Assembly: GCA_036374995.1 (NCBI GenBank)
Contig: DASUSS010000013.1
Location: 1 to 64,000, forward strand
Direction of reading: 5' to 3'
DNA from: SH-MAG3 sp036374995
GTDB taxonomy: Bacteria; Gemmatimonadota; Gemmatimonadetes; Longimicrobiales; RSA9
Length of the DNA: 64,000 nucleotides
Below the pieces are notes generated by a model that worked only from the letters and a program-made list of their open reading frames with translations, had not been told where the DNA came from and did not search any database. The position numbers and the translations under genes were made by a program. How positions within the stretch are numbered: the stretch's first letter is position 1; every line of letters starts with the position of its first letter. Shown piece after piece: positions 18,478-27,373 of this stretch.

Positions 18478-18849
18478 CTACCGGTTCACCATCATGGTCG
18501 CGACCGCCTGGAAGAACCCGCGCAGCGTCGCGTCCACCTCGGCCGGCAGCGCCGTCTCGGCCAGGGCACGGTCCATCAGCCGGAGCCAGCGGTCCCGCGC
18601 GCGCACGTCGATCGGGAACGGGGCGTGCCGCGCGCGCAGCCGCGGATGCCCGCGCTCCGCGATGTACCGCTGCGGCCCGCCGAATCGACCCACGAGAAAG
18701 TCACGCAGCCGCCGCTCCGCTCCCGCCATGTCCGCCTCGGGATACATCGGGCCCAGGACCTCGTCGCCGGGCACCTGACGGTAGAACGCAGCGACCAGCT
18801 GCTCGAACCCCTCCTCGCCGATCGCACCGTAGACATCCAGCTCGTCCAT
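18478..18849 (-). CDS. Group II truncated haemoglobin (GlbO-like)
   Basis: A 123-residue 2-on-2 globin that binds haem and probably handles O2, NO or reactive species. The start ATG 18849 gives MDELDVYGAIGEEGFEQLVA, the usual trHb N-terminus; a longer in-frame start adds unrelated residues. The group II signature is present: LGPMYP, then RLRDFLVGRFGGPQRY, HPRLRARHAPFPI (proximal His in ARHAPF) and RDRWLRLMDRAL with the conserved Trp at G8. It converges with the methyltransferase gene and is divergent from the PfpI gene, hinting at a stress-related neighbourhood. Confidence 0.92.
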   Translation of the reverse strand: MDELDVYGAIGEEGFEQLVAAFYRQVPGDEVLGPMYPEADMAGAERRLRDFLVGRFGGPQRYIAERGHPRLRARHAPFPIDVRARDRWLRLMDRALAETALPAEVDATLRGFFQAVATMMVNR

Positions 18850-18967
18850 CGGATCTGCCGCTCCTCCACTGAATTGCCCGCACAACCTATCCGCCGCCCG
18901 CTCCGCACGCGACTTGCACGTCACCCATGTGCGGGACTTTGCAGATCAAGCAGCAGGAGGTGCAGCA

Positions 18968-19531
18968 ATGGTGAAGGACATCACGGGCAGGCGGGTCGCG
19001 GTGCTGGTCGACGACGGCTTCGAGCAGGTGGAGCTCGAGAAGCCGATCGAGGCGCTGCGCGCTGCGGGAGCGGAGGCGGTCATCGTGTCGCCCCGGACGC
19101 CGAAGGTGAAGGGCTGGCGACACACGGATTGGGGCGACGAGTTCGATGTCGATGTGAATCTCGACAGTGCCGACCCGAACGACTTCGATGCACTGGTCCT
19201 GCCCGGCGGCCAGATGAATCCCGACAATCTGCGCCTGAACGAGCGTGCCGTCTCGTTCGCGCGTGCGTTCTTCGAGGCCGGCAAGCCCGTCGCGGCGATC
19301 TGCCACGGTCCGTGGCTGCTGGTGGAAGCGGACGTGGTGCGCGGCCGTCGCGTCACGTCGTGGCCATCGCTGCGCACCGACCTGCGGAACGCCGGTGCGG
19401 AGTGGGTCGACGAGCCGGTCGTCGTGGACGCCGGTCTCGTGACCAGCCGCAAGCCGGACGATCTGCCGCAGTTCAACCGTAAGATGGTCGAGGAGATCGC
19501 CGAGGGTGTGCACGCGGGCCAGTCCGCGTAG
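18968..19531 (+). CDS. PfpI/DJ-1 family protein (YhbO-type)
   Basis: A 187-residue member of the DJ-1/PfpI superfamily. Start ATG 18968 follows GGAGG at 6-7 nt. The nucleophile elbow AAICHGPWLL contains the reactive Cys followed by His, and the early Glu (DDGFEQVELEKP) occupies the usual position beside it. The substrate loop HTDWGDEFDVDV is typical of general-stress PfpI proteins, for which protease, glyoxalase and deglycase roles have been proposed. Cytosolic; likely stress-related. It stands between divergent trHb and the aldo/keto reductase. Confidence 0.9.
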   Translation: MVKDITGRRVAVLVDDGFEQVELEKPIEALRAAGAEAVIVSPRTPKVKGWRHTDWGDEFDVDVNLDSADPNDFDALVLPGGQMNPDNLRLNERAVSFARAFFEAGKPVAAICHGPWLLVEADVVRGRRVTSWPSLRTDLRNAGAEWVDEPVVVDAGLVTSRKPDDLPQFNRKMVEEIAEGVHAGQSA

Positions 19532-19589
19532 ATTGGCAGCCGCCGCGTCGACCCGGCGCGGCGGCTCGCTCCCCTTTTCTGCATCATCA

Positions 19590-20561
19590 ATGAACTACCG
19601 CCGCTTCGGTCGCACCGGCTGGCAGGTCAGCGACATTGGCTACGGCATGTGGGGCATGGGCTCGTGGACCGGCTCCGATGACGAGGAATCGCTCGACGCG
19701 CTCCAGCTGGCCGCAGACCTCGGCTGCAACTTCTTCGACACCGCATGGGCCTACGGCGCAGGCCGCAGCGAGCTGTTGCTCGGCGAGCTCGTCCGGGCGA
19801 ATCCGGACCGGCGACTGTTCGTGGCGACGAAGGTACCACCGAAGAACCGCGCGTGGCCGGCACGTTCCGGCTATCCGCTCGAAGACGTGTATCCGGCAGA
19901 CCACATCCGCGAGTATGCGGAGCGGAGCCTGGAGAACCTCGGCGCGGCCGCGATCGATCTGCTCCAGTTCCACGTCTGGACCGATGCGTGGGCTGAGAAC
20001 GAGCGGTGGCAGCGTGCGATCGACGACCTGCGGCGCGAAGGCGTCATCCGCGCGGCCGGCATCAGCATCAACCGGTGGGAGCCGGCGAACGCCATCCGTG
20101 CCCTGCATACCGGCCTCATCGATGCCGTCCAGGTGATCTACAATGTCTTCGATCAGGCGCCGGAAGACGAGCTGTTCCCGGTGTGCCGCGGGCTGGACAT
20201 CGCCGTGATCGCGCGCGTACCGTTCGACGAAGGCTCGCTGACGGGCACGCTGACGAAACAGAGCCGATGGCCGGACGGCGACTGGCGCAACATCTACTTC
20301 GTGCCCGAGAACCTCGAGCCGACCGTGGACCGCGTGGAGATGCTGCGGCAGGACGTGCCGGACGGCATGTCCATGCCCGAGCTCGCGCTGCGCTTCATCC
20401 TCTCGAGCCCGGACGTCGCCGTCACGATCCCCGGCATGCGCAGGGCCGCGCACGTGAGGAGCAACCTGGCGGCGAGTGACGCCGGCGCACTCCCGGATGC
20501 TCTCATCGAGACGCTGCGGGCGCATCGCTGGGACCGCGTGCCCACCGCGTGGTCGAGTTGA
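19590..20561 (+). CDS. Aldo/keto reductase
   Basis: A 323-residue NADPH-dependent oxidoreductase with the TIM-barrel AKR fold. Start ATG 19590 gives MNYRRFGRTGWQVSDIGYG. The catalytic Asp and Tyr are in FFDTAWAYGAGRSELLLGE, the Lys in FVATKVPPK, and the His in LLQFHVW. The C-terminal cofactor loop SPDVAVTIPGMRRAAHVRSN is typical of the general-stress/YdbC-like AKR subgroup. The physiological substrate is not predictable. It follows the PfpI gene by 58 bp and may share its transcript. Confidence 0.9.
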   Translation: MNYRRFGRTGWQVSDIGYGMWGMGSWTGSDDEESLDALQLAADLGCNFFDTAWAYGAGRSELLLGELVRANPDRRLFVATKVPPKNRAWPARSGYPLEDVYPADHIREYAERSLENLGAAAIDLLQFHVWTDAWAENERWQRAIDDLRREGVIRAAGISINRWEPANAIRALHTGLIDAVQVIYNVFDQAPEDELFPVCRGLDIAVIARVPFDEGSLTGTLTKQSRWPDGDWRNIYFVPENLEPTVDRVEMLRQDVPDGMSMPELALRFILSSPDVAVTIPGMRRAAHVRSNLAASDAGALPDALIETLRAHRWDRVPTAWSS

Positions 20562-20590
20562 ACGACCGGACGCGCCGGCGCTCCCGGACC

Positions 20591-20743
20591 TCAGACCGGC
20601 TCGGCCATGGCCAGCACCTGCTCGCGAGAGAGATCCATGTCGTGGACCTCCTTCGCGTGCCGTTGCACGTTCGCGACCAGTCGCTCGTCCGTATCCTCGC
20701 GGATGACCTTGCCGCAGTCGCATGAAACCTGTTTCTCGGCCAT
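20591..20743 (-). CDS. DUF1059 small protein
   Basis: A 50-residue cytosolic protein, the full length of DUF1059. It starts MAEKQVSCDCGKVIRED and carries two close cysteines (SCDCG) and the late HAKEVHDMDLSREQVLAM segment seen in the family. This suggests a small metal- or redox-active fold, but no function is known. Its ATG at 20743 is preceded by a GAGGAG-type site on the minus strand. The 87-bp gap to the BTAD gene carries divergent promoters. Confidence 0.85.
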   Translation of the reverse strand: MAEKQVSCDCGKVIREDTDERLVANVQRHAKEVHDMDLSREQVLAMAEPV

Positions 20744-20830
20744 TGTGTACTCCTCTGCGTTCCGGTGGGTCGCCATGGGCGTGACGGGGACACCGACAGT
20801 ATAGCGCGGGGTGGTTGGCACGAGCTGGTG

Positions 20831-21613
20831 ATGCGCGTGGAAAAAACCTGGAGCTGCATGCTGCGTATCTATCTGTCCGGCCGAATGACGCTCGAGAACG
20901 ACGGCCTCGTGCTCGGCCCGGGTGACTTTCCCGGCCAGCAGGGGCGCATCGCGTTCGCGCTGCTCGCCGGCGAACGAGGCTCGCCGGTCTCCCGCGGGAC
21001 CCTGGCGGATGTGCTCTGGCCCGAACGGCAGCCCGCGGCATGGGAAGGCGCACTCAGCTCGATCATCAGCAAGCTCCGCTCCCTGCTCGTCCGCGGCGGA
21101 CTGGACGGCGGCGCGCTGACCACGCGCGACGGCTGTCACGAGCTGAATCTGCCCGCCGGCGCCTGGATCGATCACGAGGTCGCGGCGGACAGCATCCACG
21201 AGGCCGAGGCGGCGCTCAAGGCAGGTGATCCCGCGGCCGCGTACGGCCCGTCGGCCATCGCGCAGCACATCGCACGACGCCCGTTCCTGCCGGGCGAGAC
21301 GAGTCCCTGGATCGAGCAGCGGCGCGTCAAGCTCGCGAGCATCCTGGTGCGCGCACTCGAGTGCCGCGCTGCCATCTATCTCTGGAACGGCGAGTTCCCG
21401 CTCGCGGTCGAAGCTGCGCGCGATGCCGTGGATCTCGAGCCGTTCCGTGAGACCGCATGGCAGCTGCTCATGCGGGCGCACGCGGCCGGCGGCAATACCG
21501 CCGAGGCACTGCGCGCCTACGAGCGCTGCCGCTCACTGATCGCCGAAGAGCTCGGTGTCGGACCCTCGCCTCAGACGAAGGCCGTGCACTCCGACCTGCT
21601 TCGCACACTCTGA
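20831..21613 (+). CDS. BTAD/SARP-type transcriptional regulator
   Basis: A 260-residue SARP-like protein. The N-terminal 95 residues form an OmpR-like winged helix (LRIYLSG, QQGRIAFALLAGERGSPVSR, LADVLWPERQPAAWEGALSS, ISKLRSLL). The C-terminal part is the bacterial transcriptional activation domain with TPR-like helices (CRAAIYLWNGEFPLAVEAAR, RETAWQLLMRAHAAGGNTAE, CRSLIAEELGVGPSPQT). Starts at 20831 or 20858 are both possible. It overlaps nothing and is followed 4 bp later by an O-methyltransferase, which it may regulate. Confidence 0.88.
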   Translation: MRVEKTWSCMLRIYLSGRMTLENDGLVLGPGDFPGQQGRIAFALLAGERGSPVSRGTLADVLWPERQPAAWEGALSSIISKLRSLLVRGGLDGGALTTRDGCHELNLPAGAWIDHEVAADSIHEAEAALKAGDPAAAYGPSAIAQHIARRPFLPGETSPWIEQRRVKLASILVRALECRAAIYLWNGEFPLAVEAARDAVDLEPFRETAWQLLMRAHAAGGNTAEALRAYERCRSLIAEELGVGPSPQTKAVHSDLLRTL

Positions 21614-21617
21614 CACC

Positions 21618-22253
21618 ATGCTCGACCCCGAACGGATCCTCCCGTACCTCGACTCACTCGTGCCGCCTCGCCCGCCCGAGCTTCAGGCAATGGAAGCCTG
21701 GGCCCGCGACACGGACTTCCCGATCATCGGACCCGCGGCCGGACACTTCTGCTATCAGCTCACGCGACTTCTGGGCGCGCGCGCCGTGTTCGAGATGGGC
21801 AGCGGCTTCGGCTACTCGACGGCGTGGTTCGCGCGCGGCGTCGTGGAGAACGGTGGCGGCACCGTCCATCACGTGGTGTGGGACGCGGATCTGTCGCGGC
21901 GCGCGCGGGAGCATCTCACGCGCCTCGGGTTCGATGGCACCATCGAGTACACCGTCGGCGAAGCCGTCGATTCGCTGGCGCGCACGGCCGGCGGATTCGA
22001 CATCATCTTCAACGACATCGACAAGCAGGCCTACCCGGATTCGCTGCCGGTCGTGAAGCGCATGCTGCGACCGGGCGGCGTACTCATCATCGACAACATG
22101 CTGTGGAGCGGTCGCATCTTCGATGACGGCGACATCTCCCCGGCGACCGAGGGCGTGCGCGAGTTCACGCGCCGGATCACGAGCGACGCGGACTGGATCG
22201 TCTCGCTCGTGCCGATCCGCGACGGTCTCATCCTCGCATGGTTGCGGCCCTGA
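21618..22253 (+). CDS. Class I SAM-dependent O-methyltransferase
   Basis: A 211-residue cation-dependent O-methyltransferase of the COMT/CCoAOMT type. Motif I VFEMGSGFGYSTAWFARG lies near residue 57. The acidic metal and catalytic ligands appear in FNDIDKQAYPDSLPV and IIDNMLWSGRIFD, both classic for this family. The start ATG 21618 lies 4 bp after the BTAD regulator stop, so it is probably the second gene of that operon. Substrates in the family range from catechols to small hydroxylated metabolites; this one is unknown. Confidence 0.9.
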   Translation: MLDPERILPYLDSLVPPRPPELQAMEAWARDTDFPIIGPAAGHFCYQLTRLLGARAVFEMGSGFGYSTAWFARGVVENGGGTVHHVVWDADLSRRAREHLTRLGFDGTIEYTVGEAVDSLARTAGGFDIIFNDIDKQAYPDSLPVVKRMLRPGGVLIIDNMLWSGRIFDDGDISPATEGVREFTRRITSDADWIVSLVPIRDGLILAWLRP

Positions 22254-22337
22254 CCCGAGCCGTACGGCAGCCGGGTCCGGGCGGAGAATGCGGTTGGGCG
22301 CCGCGGCGGGATTCCGCGTCGAGCTGCCGCTCGCGGA

Positions 22338-24278
22338 TTACACTGCGATGCCGCTGTCGCGCTCCAGGCGGTCCCACTCCTCCAGCAGCCGGTCCGCCGT
22401 CGCCTGGAGGCGGTCACGCTCGGCGCGCGACGAACGGATGCGCTCGGGCGGCGTGTTCTCGTAATAGCCCGCTTCGGACCAGTCGCCGTCGATGGTCGCG
22501 ATCGCGCTCTCTATTCGTTCGATCTCGGCTGCGATCTCCGCGATCCGTGTCTCGCGCGCCGCGCGCTCCCGGGCGCCCGCGTCCGCCGGTGCGCGGCCGC
22601 TGACGCGCGCGGGAGCCTGCGCCTTCCCGCGCGTCTTCTTCTCCGCCCGCCGCGCCTTGAGCACGACGCTGTCCGCGTCGAGGTGGTCGTCACCGCACGC
22701 GTGCACGTACTCCTCGTAGGTGCCGTGGTAGTCGCGGATCCCGTCACGCCGGATCTCGACGATACGCGTCGCGAGCTGATTGACGAACCACCGGTCGTGC
22801 GATACGAGGATCAGCGTGCCCTCGTAGTTGCGCAGTCCGACCACGAGCGCCTCGATCGACTCGAGATCCAGATGGTTCGTCGGCTCGTCGAGCACGATGA
22901 CGTTCGGCTGCTCGACCTGCAGCCGCGCGAACACCAGCCGCGCCGCCTCACCGCCGGACAGCGCGCTGAGCGGCTTCTCCGCCGCGTCGCCCGAGAACAG
23001 CATGAGGCCGAGCTCGCCGCGCACGTATCCGCGATCCTTGTCGGGGCAGCAGTCCCAGAGCCAGCGTTCCGCCGTACAGTCGCTGTCCTCGAGCTGCTCG
23101 TGGTGGTCCTGCGCGAAGTAGCCGGGCCGCGTGCCGTATCCCCATTCCACCGTCCCGCCGTCCGCATCGAGCTCGCTCATGACGATCCTGAGCAGAGTCG
23201 ATTTGCCGATGCCGTTCGGCCCCATGATCACCAGGCGGTCGCCGCGCTGAACGTCGAGATCGACGCCGTGCAGCACCTCGTTCTCGCCGAACGCCTTGCG
23301 GATTCCGCGCACTCTGAGAACGTCTCTGCCGCTCGGCGCACCCTGCCTGAAGCGGAACTTCGGGTACCGCCGGGAGCTGCCCGGCAGCTCCTCGAGGTCT
23401 TCCGCGATCCGCTCGATCATGCGCAGCTTGCTCTGTGCCTGCCGCGCCTTGCTGTTCTTCGCGCGAAAGCGGTCCACGAACTTCTGGTGATGCGCGATCT
23501 CCTTCTGGCGCGACTCGATCTCCTTCTCGCGCCGCTCCCGCTCCGACTGCTTGTCCTCGAGGAACTTCGTGTAATTGCCGTGATACAGCGTCACGGTCTC
23601 GTAGTCGACATCCAGGATCCTGGTGGCCACGTTGTCGAGGAAACGGTGGTCGTGAGAGATGATGACCGCAGGTCCCGCGAAGCTCTGGAGGAACTTCTCC
23701 AGCCAGCGGATCGACAGGATGTCGAGGTGGTTCGTCGGCTCGTCGAGCAGCAGCACGTCGGGGGATCCGGCGAGCACCTGCGCGAGCAGCACACGCAGCC
23801 TGAAGCCGCCGGACAGCGTCGACAGCGGCTGGCGGTGCACTTCGGTCGGGATGCCGAGACCTTCCAGGATCGTCGCGGCGCGCGTCTCGGCCGTGTATCC
23901 GTCCAGCCGGTGCATCGCGTCCTCGAGCTCCGAGAACCGGTCGACGTCGAATTCCTCGTGCGCCCGCGCGAGCAGCGCATCCTTCTCGACGATCACCCGC
24001 CACAGCTCCGGGTGCCCCATCAGCGCGACGCCGAGAATCTCTTCGTCCTCGTACAGGAACTGGTCCTGACGAAGGACTCCCAGGCGCGCCGATTTCGGGA
24101 TCGACACCGTGCCGCCCGTCGGCTCCTGAATGCCGCTCAGGATGTTGAGCAGCGTCGTCTTGCCGGAGCCGTTCGCGCCGACCAGGCCATGGCGCTCGCC
24201 GGGATTGAGCTGGAACGACGCGCCCGAGAACAGGACGCGGTCGCCGAACTGCATCGCGAGATTCGATACTGAAATCAT
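22338..24278 (-). CDS. ABC-F family ATPase (Uup/EttA-like)
   Basis: A 646-residue cytosolic protein with two ABC ATPase domains and no membrane part. Domain 1 has Walker A VGANGSGKTTLLN (about residues 34-46), signature LSGGFRLRVLLAQ and Walker B LLLDEPTNHLD. Domain 2 has MGPNGIGKSTLL, LSGGEAARLVFARL and VIVLDEPTNHLD. The interdomain linker (about 240-315) is long and charged, as in translational ABC-F factors that enter the ribosomal E site. A C-terminal coiled coil (about 570-646) resembles Uup. A role in translation or ribosome protection is expected. Confidence 0.94.
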   Translation of the reverse strand: MISVSNLAMQFGDRVLFSGASFQLNPGERHGLVGANGSGKTTLLNILSGIQEPTGGTVSIPKSARLGVLRQDQFLYEDEEILGVALMGHPELWRVIVEKDALLARAHEEFDVDRFSELEDAMHRLDGYTAETRAATILEGLGIPTEVHRQPLSTLSGGFRLRVLLAQVLAGSPDVLLLDEPTNHLDILSIRWLEKFLQSFAGPAVIISHDHRFLDNVATRILDVDYETVTLYHGNYTKFLEDKQSERERREKEIESRQKEIAHHQKFVDRFRAKNSKARQAQSKLRMIERIAEDLEELPGSSRRYPKFRFRQGAPSGRDVLRVRGIRKAFGENEVLHGVDLDVQRGDRLVIMGPNGIGKSTLLRIVMSELDADGGTVEWGYGTRPGYFAQDHHEQLEDSDCTAERWLWDCCPDKDRGYVRGELGLMLFSGDAAEKPLSALSGGEAARLVFARLQVEQPNVIVLDEPTNHLDLESIEALVVGLRNYEGTLILVSHDRWFVNQLATRIVEIRRDGIRDYHGTYEEYVHACGDDHLDADSVVLKARRAEKKTRGKAQAPARVSGRAPADAGARERAARETRIAEIAAEIERIESAIATIDGDWSEAGYYENTPPERIRSSRAERDRLQATADRLLEEWDRLERDSGIAV

Positions 24279-24347
24279 GGTGGTCAGGTCTACACCGGTG
24301 CAGCCGCCAGGCTCCGTCGCCCGGCAGCCGCGATCCGGCCGCGGCGG

Positions 24348-24791
24348 CTACTGGATGATCAGCCGCGCGACCTTCCATGCGCCATCCGGCTGGCGCCGCC
24401 ATACCGTCTCCGTCGCGCCGGCCTGTTCCTCGCCCCCCATCAACACCGCGATGTAGCTCGACCGCTCGGACACCTCGCCCTCCCCGATGACGTAGCTGGG
24501 CGTGCCCCCGCGCAGTGCCGTGAGGCCGCTGAACGCCTCGCCGAACCACCCGGCAATCGCGTCGCGACCGGAGAGCAGCTGTCCCTGGAACTCGACGGCT
24601 CCGTCCGGTGCGAACCAGGACGTCGCAGCGGCCGCATCGAGCTTGTCGTACGCCGCGGACAGCGCGGCGATGCCGGCCCGCAGCTCGGCCGGCAGGGCCG
24701 CCGTGTCGCGCGTCGCCTGGGCGGACGCGGGTGCGGCGTACGTCGCGAGCAGCAGGCAGGCGAAGGTCGCGCCGATCACGTGTTTGCGCAT
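24348..24791 (-). CDS. Exported NTF2-like (DUF4440/SgcJ-type) protein
   Basis: A 147-residue protein with a cleavable signal peptide (about residues 1-25, ending ASAQA) and one NTF2-like domain: IAALSAAYDKLDAAAATSWF, GAVEFQGQLLSGRDAIAGWF, then ETVWRRQPDGAWKVARLI at the end. It is similar in kind to each half of the two-domain lipoprotein at 3802-4728 but lacks a lipobox. Likely periplasmic; no catalytic residues assigned. Confidence 0.82.
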   Translation of the reverse strand: MRKHVIGATFACLLLATYAAPASAQATRDTAALPAELRAGIAALSAAYDKLDAAAATSWFAPDGAVEFQGQLLSGRDAIAGWFGEAFSGLTALRGGTPSYVIGEGEVSERSSYIAVLMGGEEQAGATETVWRRQPDGAWKVARLIIQ

Positions 24792-24975
24792 GGGAGCACT
24801 CCGGAAAGGTGGTGTCGGGTATCGCGGTCGCGCCGGAATCTATCCGGCCGCGACCGTTCATACGAGGATACCCGTGCGTACGATGCCCCGGGACCCATCG
24901 TTTCGGGTCGTGGTGGTCCGGAATCTGCACGGACGCCGCACGTTCCCGATCACATGACCTGACTTCGCGCGACGG

Positions 24976-26799
24976 ATGTCACTCGAGCATCGCCTTCCGC
25001 TGCTCATCACCGGTCTCCTGCTCTGCCTGGTGGTCGGTGGTTCGTGGGCGGCGTACCGTGAGGTTCGCGCGTCCGCTCTGGAAGCGAACGCGAACCGTCT
25101 GGAGAGCGCCGCCCAGCAGCTCGCGCGCCTGGCGGATGCGAGCGTGACGCAGCAGGTGCAGTGGCTCCATTCCTTCGGCGATGACCCGGCCGTTCGCGCT
25201 GCGCTGCGCGGTGGCGATGCCGCGGCCGCGGCCGGTGCCCTGGCCAGGGTGACGCAGTCGGCGGAGGGCGATGACACGCTTCGCGTCGAGCTGCGGCTCC
25301 GCGACGGGATCGTCGTCGCGAGCGCGGCCTCGTATCCCGTCGGGTGGGGCCAGCCACAGATCGACAGCGCGCGCTCCGCTCACCGCGGGGCTGCCGGCTT
25401 CAGCGAGTTCCGCAGGATCGGCGGCGGGACGTGGGGCTGGCTCGTTGCGCCGGTGATTGCGGACGGTGATACGGTCGGCGAGCTGGCACAGCTGCGTCAG
25501 ATCGGCGACCCGGATGCGGGCGCTGCGGTCGCCGGTCTGATGGGGCCCGGCTGGGCGATCTACTACGCGAATCTGCGGGGCGGTCTCTGGTTCGCCCTCG
25601 ACGGCAGTGCCGTGCCGGCGCCGTTCGCGAACCCGCTCGAGGCGCCGCGCCGGCACCGGCGCCCGCAGAACGGCGAGTCCGCTGCCGCGCACGCCGCGCG
25701 CCTCGCCGTCGCGCCGATTGCAGTCGTGGCGGAGGCACCGCTCGAAGGCGTGCTCGCGGGGCCCCGCACGTTCCTGCGACAGCTCGCGATCGGCGCACTC
25801 CTCCTCACGCTCATCGGTGTCGCCGGTGCGTGGTTCGTCAGTCGCAGCATCACCCGGCCGATCCGCGCGTTGTCGCTCGCCGCGCACGAGCTGCGCGCCG
25901 GACGGCAGCCGGCGCACGTGCCGACGGAGCGTGCCGATGAGCTCGGCACGCTCGCGGATACGTTCAACCGCATGGCCATTGGCATCCGCGACTCCGAAGA
26001 CGCGCTGCGCGCCCAGATCGCGGAGGCGCGCGCGGCGCGACGGGACGCGGAAACAGCGAACCGGGCGAAATCGGAATTTCTCGCTACGATGAGCCACGAG
26101 ATCCGAACGCCGGTGAACGCGATCGTGGGTTACACCGACCTGCTCCTGCTCGGGATCTCGGATCCGATCTCCGACAGGCAGCGTGCACAGCTCGAGCGCG
26201 TGCGCGACAGCGGCCGCTACCTCATCCGGCTGATCGACGATGTGCTCGATCTCGCACGCATCGAGGCGGGACAACTCAGCATCAGTGCGCACGGCGGCGA
26301 TGCGCATGCAGCCGTCGCCCAGGCCGTGACCGTGGTCGAGCCAACGGCCGCCGAACGCAATCTCAGCCTGCGTACGTCCGTCGGACCGGGCGACATCCGC
26401 TTCGCCGGCGACGCGCACCGCGTCGAGCAGATCATCTCCAACCTGCTGTCGAATGCCGTGAAGTTCACGCCGGCCGGCGGCGCGATCGACGTGTCCGTGG
26501 ATACCGAGCGCGCGGTGGATGGCTCGGAGTGGGTCCGGTTCCACGTCCGGGACACCGGCGTCGGCATCGACGAGGCGAAGCTCGAGCAGATCTTCGAGCC
26601 GTTCGTTCAGGGCGAACAGGGCTACACCAGGAGCTACGGCGGCGTCGGTCTGGGTCTGGCCATCAGCCGCAACATCGCCCGCACGATGGGCGGCGACATC
26701 TCCGTCCGCAGTACGCCCGGCCGCGGCTCCACGTTCACGCTGCGGCTGCCCCGCGCCGCGACGGACGATGTCGCGGCGTGTGTCGGCGACCCGATGTGA
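24976..26799 (+). CDS. Membrane sensor histidine kinase
   Basis: A 607-residue kinase. TM1 is at about residues 7-27, a periplasmic sensor domain of roughly 230 residues follows (Cache-like by layout), and TM2 lies at about 268-288. HAMP (SITRPIRALSLAAHELRAG ... DELGTLADTFNRMA) comes next. HisKA has the phospho-acceptor in FLATMSHEIRTPVNAIVGY. HATPase_c has the N box ISNLLSNAVKFTPAGG, the G1 box DTGVGIDEAKLEQIFEPF and the G2 box GGVGLGLAISRN. It is not a hybrid kinase. The single-domain response regulator 97 bp downstream is the probable partner. Confidence 0.94.
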   Translation: MSLEHRLPLLITGLLLCLVVGGSWAAYREVRASALEANANRLESAAQQLARLADASVTQQVQWLHSFGDDPAVRAALRGGDAAAAAGALARVTQSAEGDDTLRVELRLRDGIVVASAASYPVGWGQPQIDSARSAHRGAAGFSEFRRIGGGTWGWLVAPVIADGDTVGELAQLRQIGDPDAGAAVAGLMGPGWAIYYANLRGGLWFALDGSAVPAPFANPLEAPRRHRRPQNGESAAAHAARLAVAPIAVVAEAPLEGVLAGPRTFLRQLAIGALLLTLIGVAGAWFVSRSITRPIRALSLAAHELRAGRQPAHVPTERADELGTLADTFNRMAIGIRDSEDALRAQIAEARAARRDAETANRAKSEFLATMSHEIRTPVNAIVGYTDLLLLGISDPISDRQRAQLERVRDSGRYLIRLIDDVLDLARIEAGQLSISAHGGDAHAAVAQAVTVVEPTAAERNLSLRTSVGPGDIRFAGDAHRVEQIISNLLSNAVKFTPAGGAIDVSVDTERAVDGSEWVRFHVRDTGVGIDEAKLEQIFEPFVQGEQGYTRSYGGVGLGLAISRNIARTMGGDISVRSTPGRGSTFTLRLPRAATDDVAACVGDPM

Positions 26800-26896
26800 C
26801 GATGGGCTTGCTGCGGCGCGGCCGCTTCACCTGATCCTCGCGACCCGTACCCGGCACGCGCCTTGCCCCGCTCGCGGGCAACCACATGGAGGAGCC

Positions 26897-27289
26897 ATGC
26901 CGGACAGAAGCGTCCTCGTCGCCGATGACAACACCGACAACCGGGCGGTCTATGTCATGATGCTCGATCACCTCGGATATCGCGTGCTCGAGGCGCGGAA
27001 CGGGGAAGAGGCCGTGACGGTCGCACGGGCCGAAAAGCCGGACATCATCCTGATGGACCTCCAGATGCCGGGTACGAACGGGTTCCAGGCGACGGAACGC
27101 CTGAAGCAGGATGCGGCGACGGCGAGGATCCCGATCATCGCGATCACGGCGCTCGCCATGGATCAGGATCGGGAGATGGCGTTCGCCGTCGGCTGCGACG
27201 AATACTTCGCGAAGCCGATCGAGCCGCGTGTGCTCGCGGACGAAGTGATGCGGCGCATCGGTCCGGCTCACCGCGCCGTCATCTCGTAG
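26897..27289 (+). CDS. Single-domain response regulator (CheY-like)
   Basis: A 130-residue receiver domain without output domain. Acidic pocket VLVADDNTDN, phospho-acceptor Asp in IILMDLQMPG, Thr/Ser position in IIAITALAM and Lys in YFAKPIEPR are all present. The start ATG 26897 has GGAGG about 4 nt upstream. As a stand-alone receiver it may act by protein contact or in a phosphorelay with the adjacent histidine kinase. Similar DivK/CheY-like partners follow many such kinases. Confidence 0.93.
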   Translation: MPDRSVLVADDNTDNRAVYVMMLDHLGYRVLEARNGEEAVTVARAEKPDIILMDLQMPGTNGFQATERLKQDAATARIPIIAITALAMDQDREMAFAVGCDEYFAKPIEPRVLADEVMRRIGPAHRAVIS

Positions 27290-27373
27290 GACATCGATCC
27301 CGGCGAGTACGAGACCCGCAGCACTGGCGCTCTGCGGGACGGGCCGGATCCGTCCGGTGGCATCGGGCCGGGG

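Noticed and set aside
17806..19482. Long plus-strand frame spanning the methyltransferase, haemoglobin and PfpI genes
   Set aside because: It crosses three well-supported genes in other frames and gives no recognisable sequence.
22683..24272. 529-codon plus-strand frame opposite the ABC-F gene
   Set aside because: It is the antisense shadow of a gene with complete Walker motifs. Its translation is low-complexity and lacks family features.
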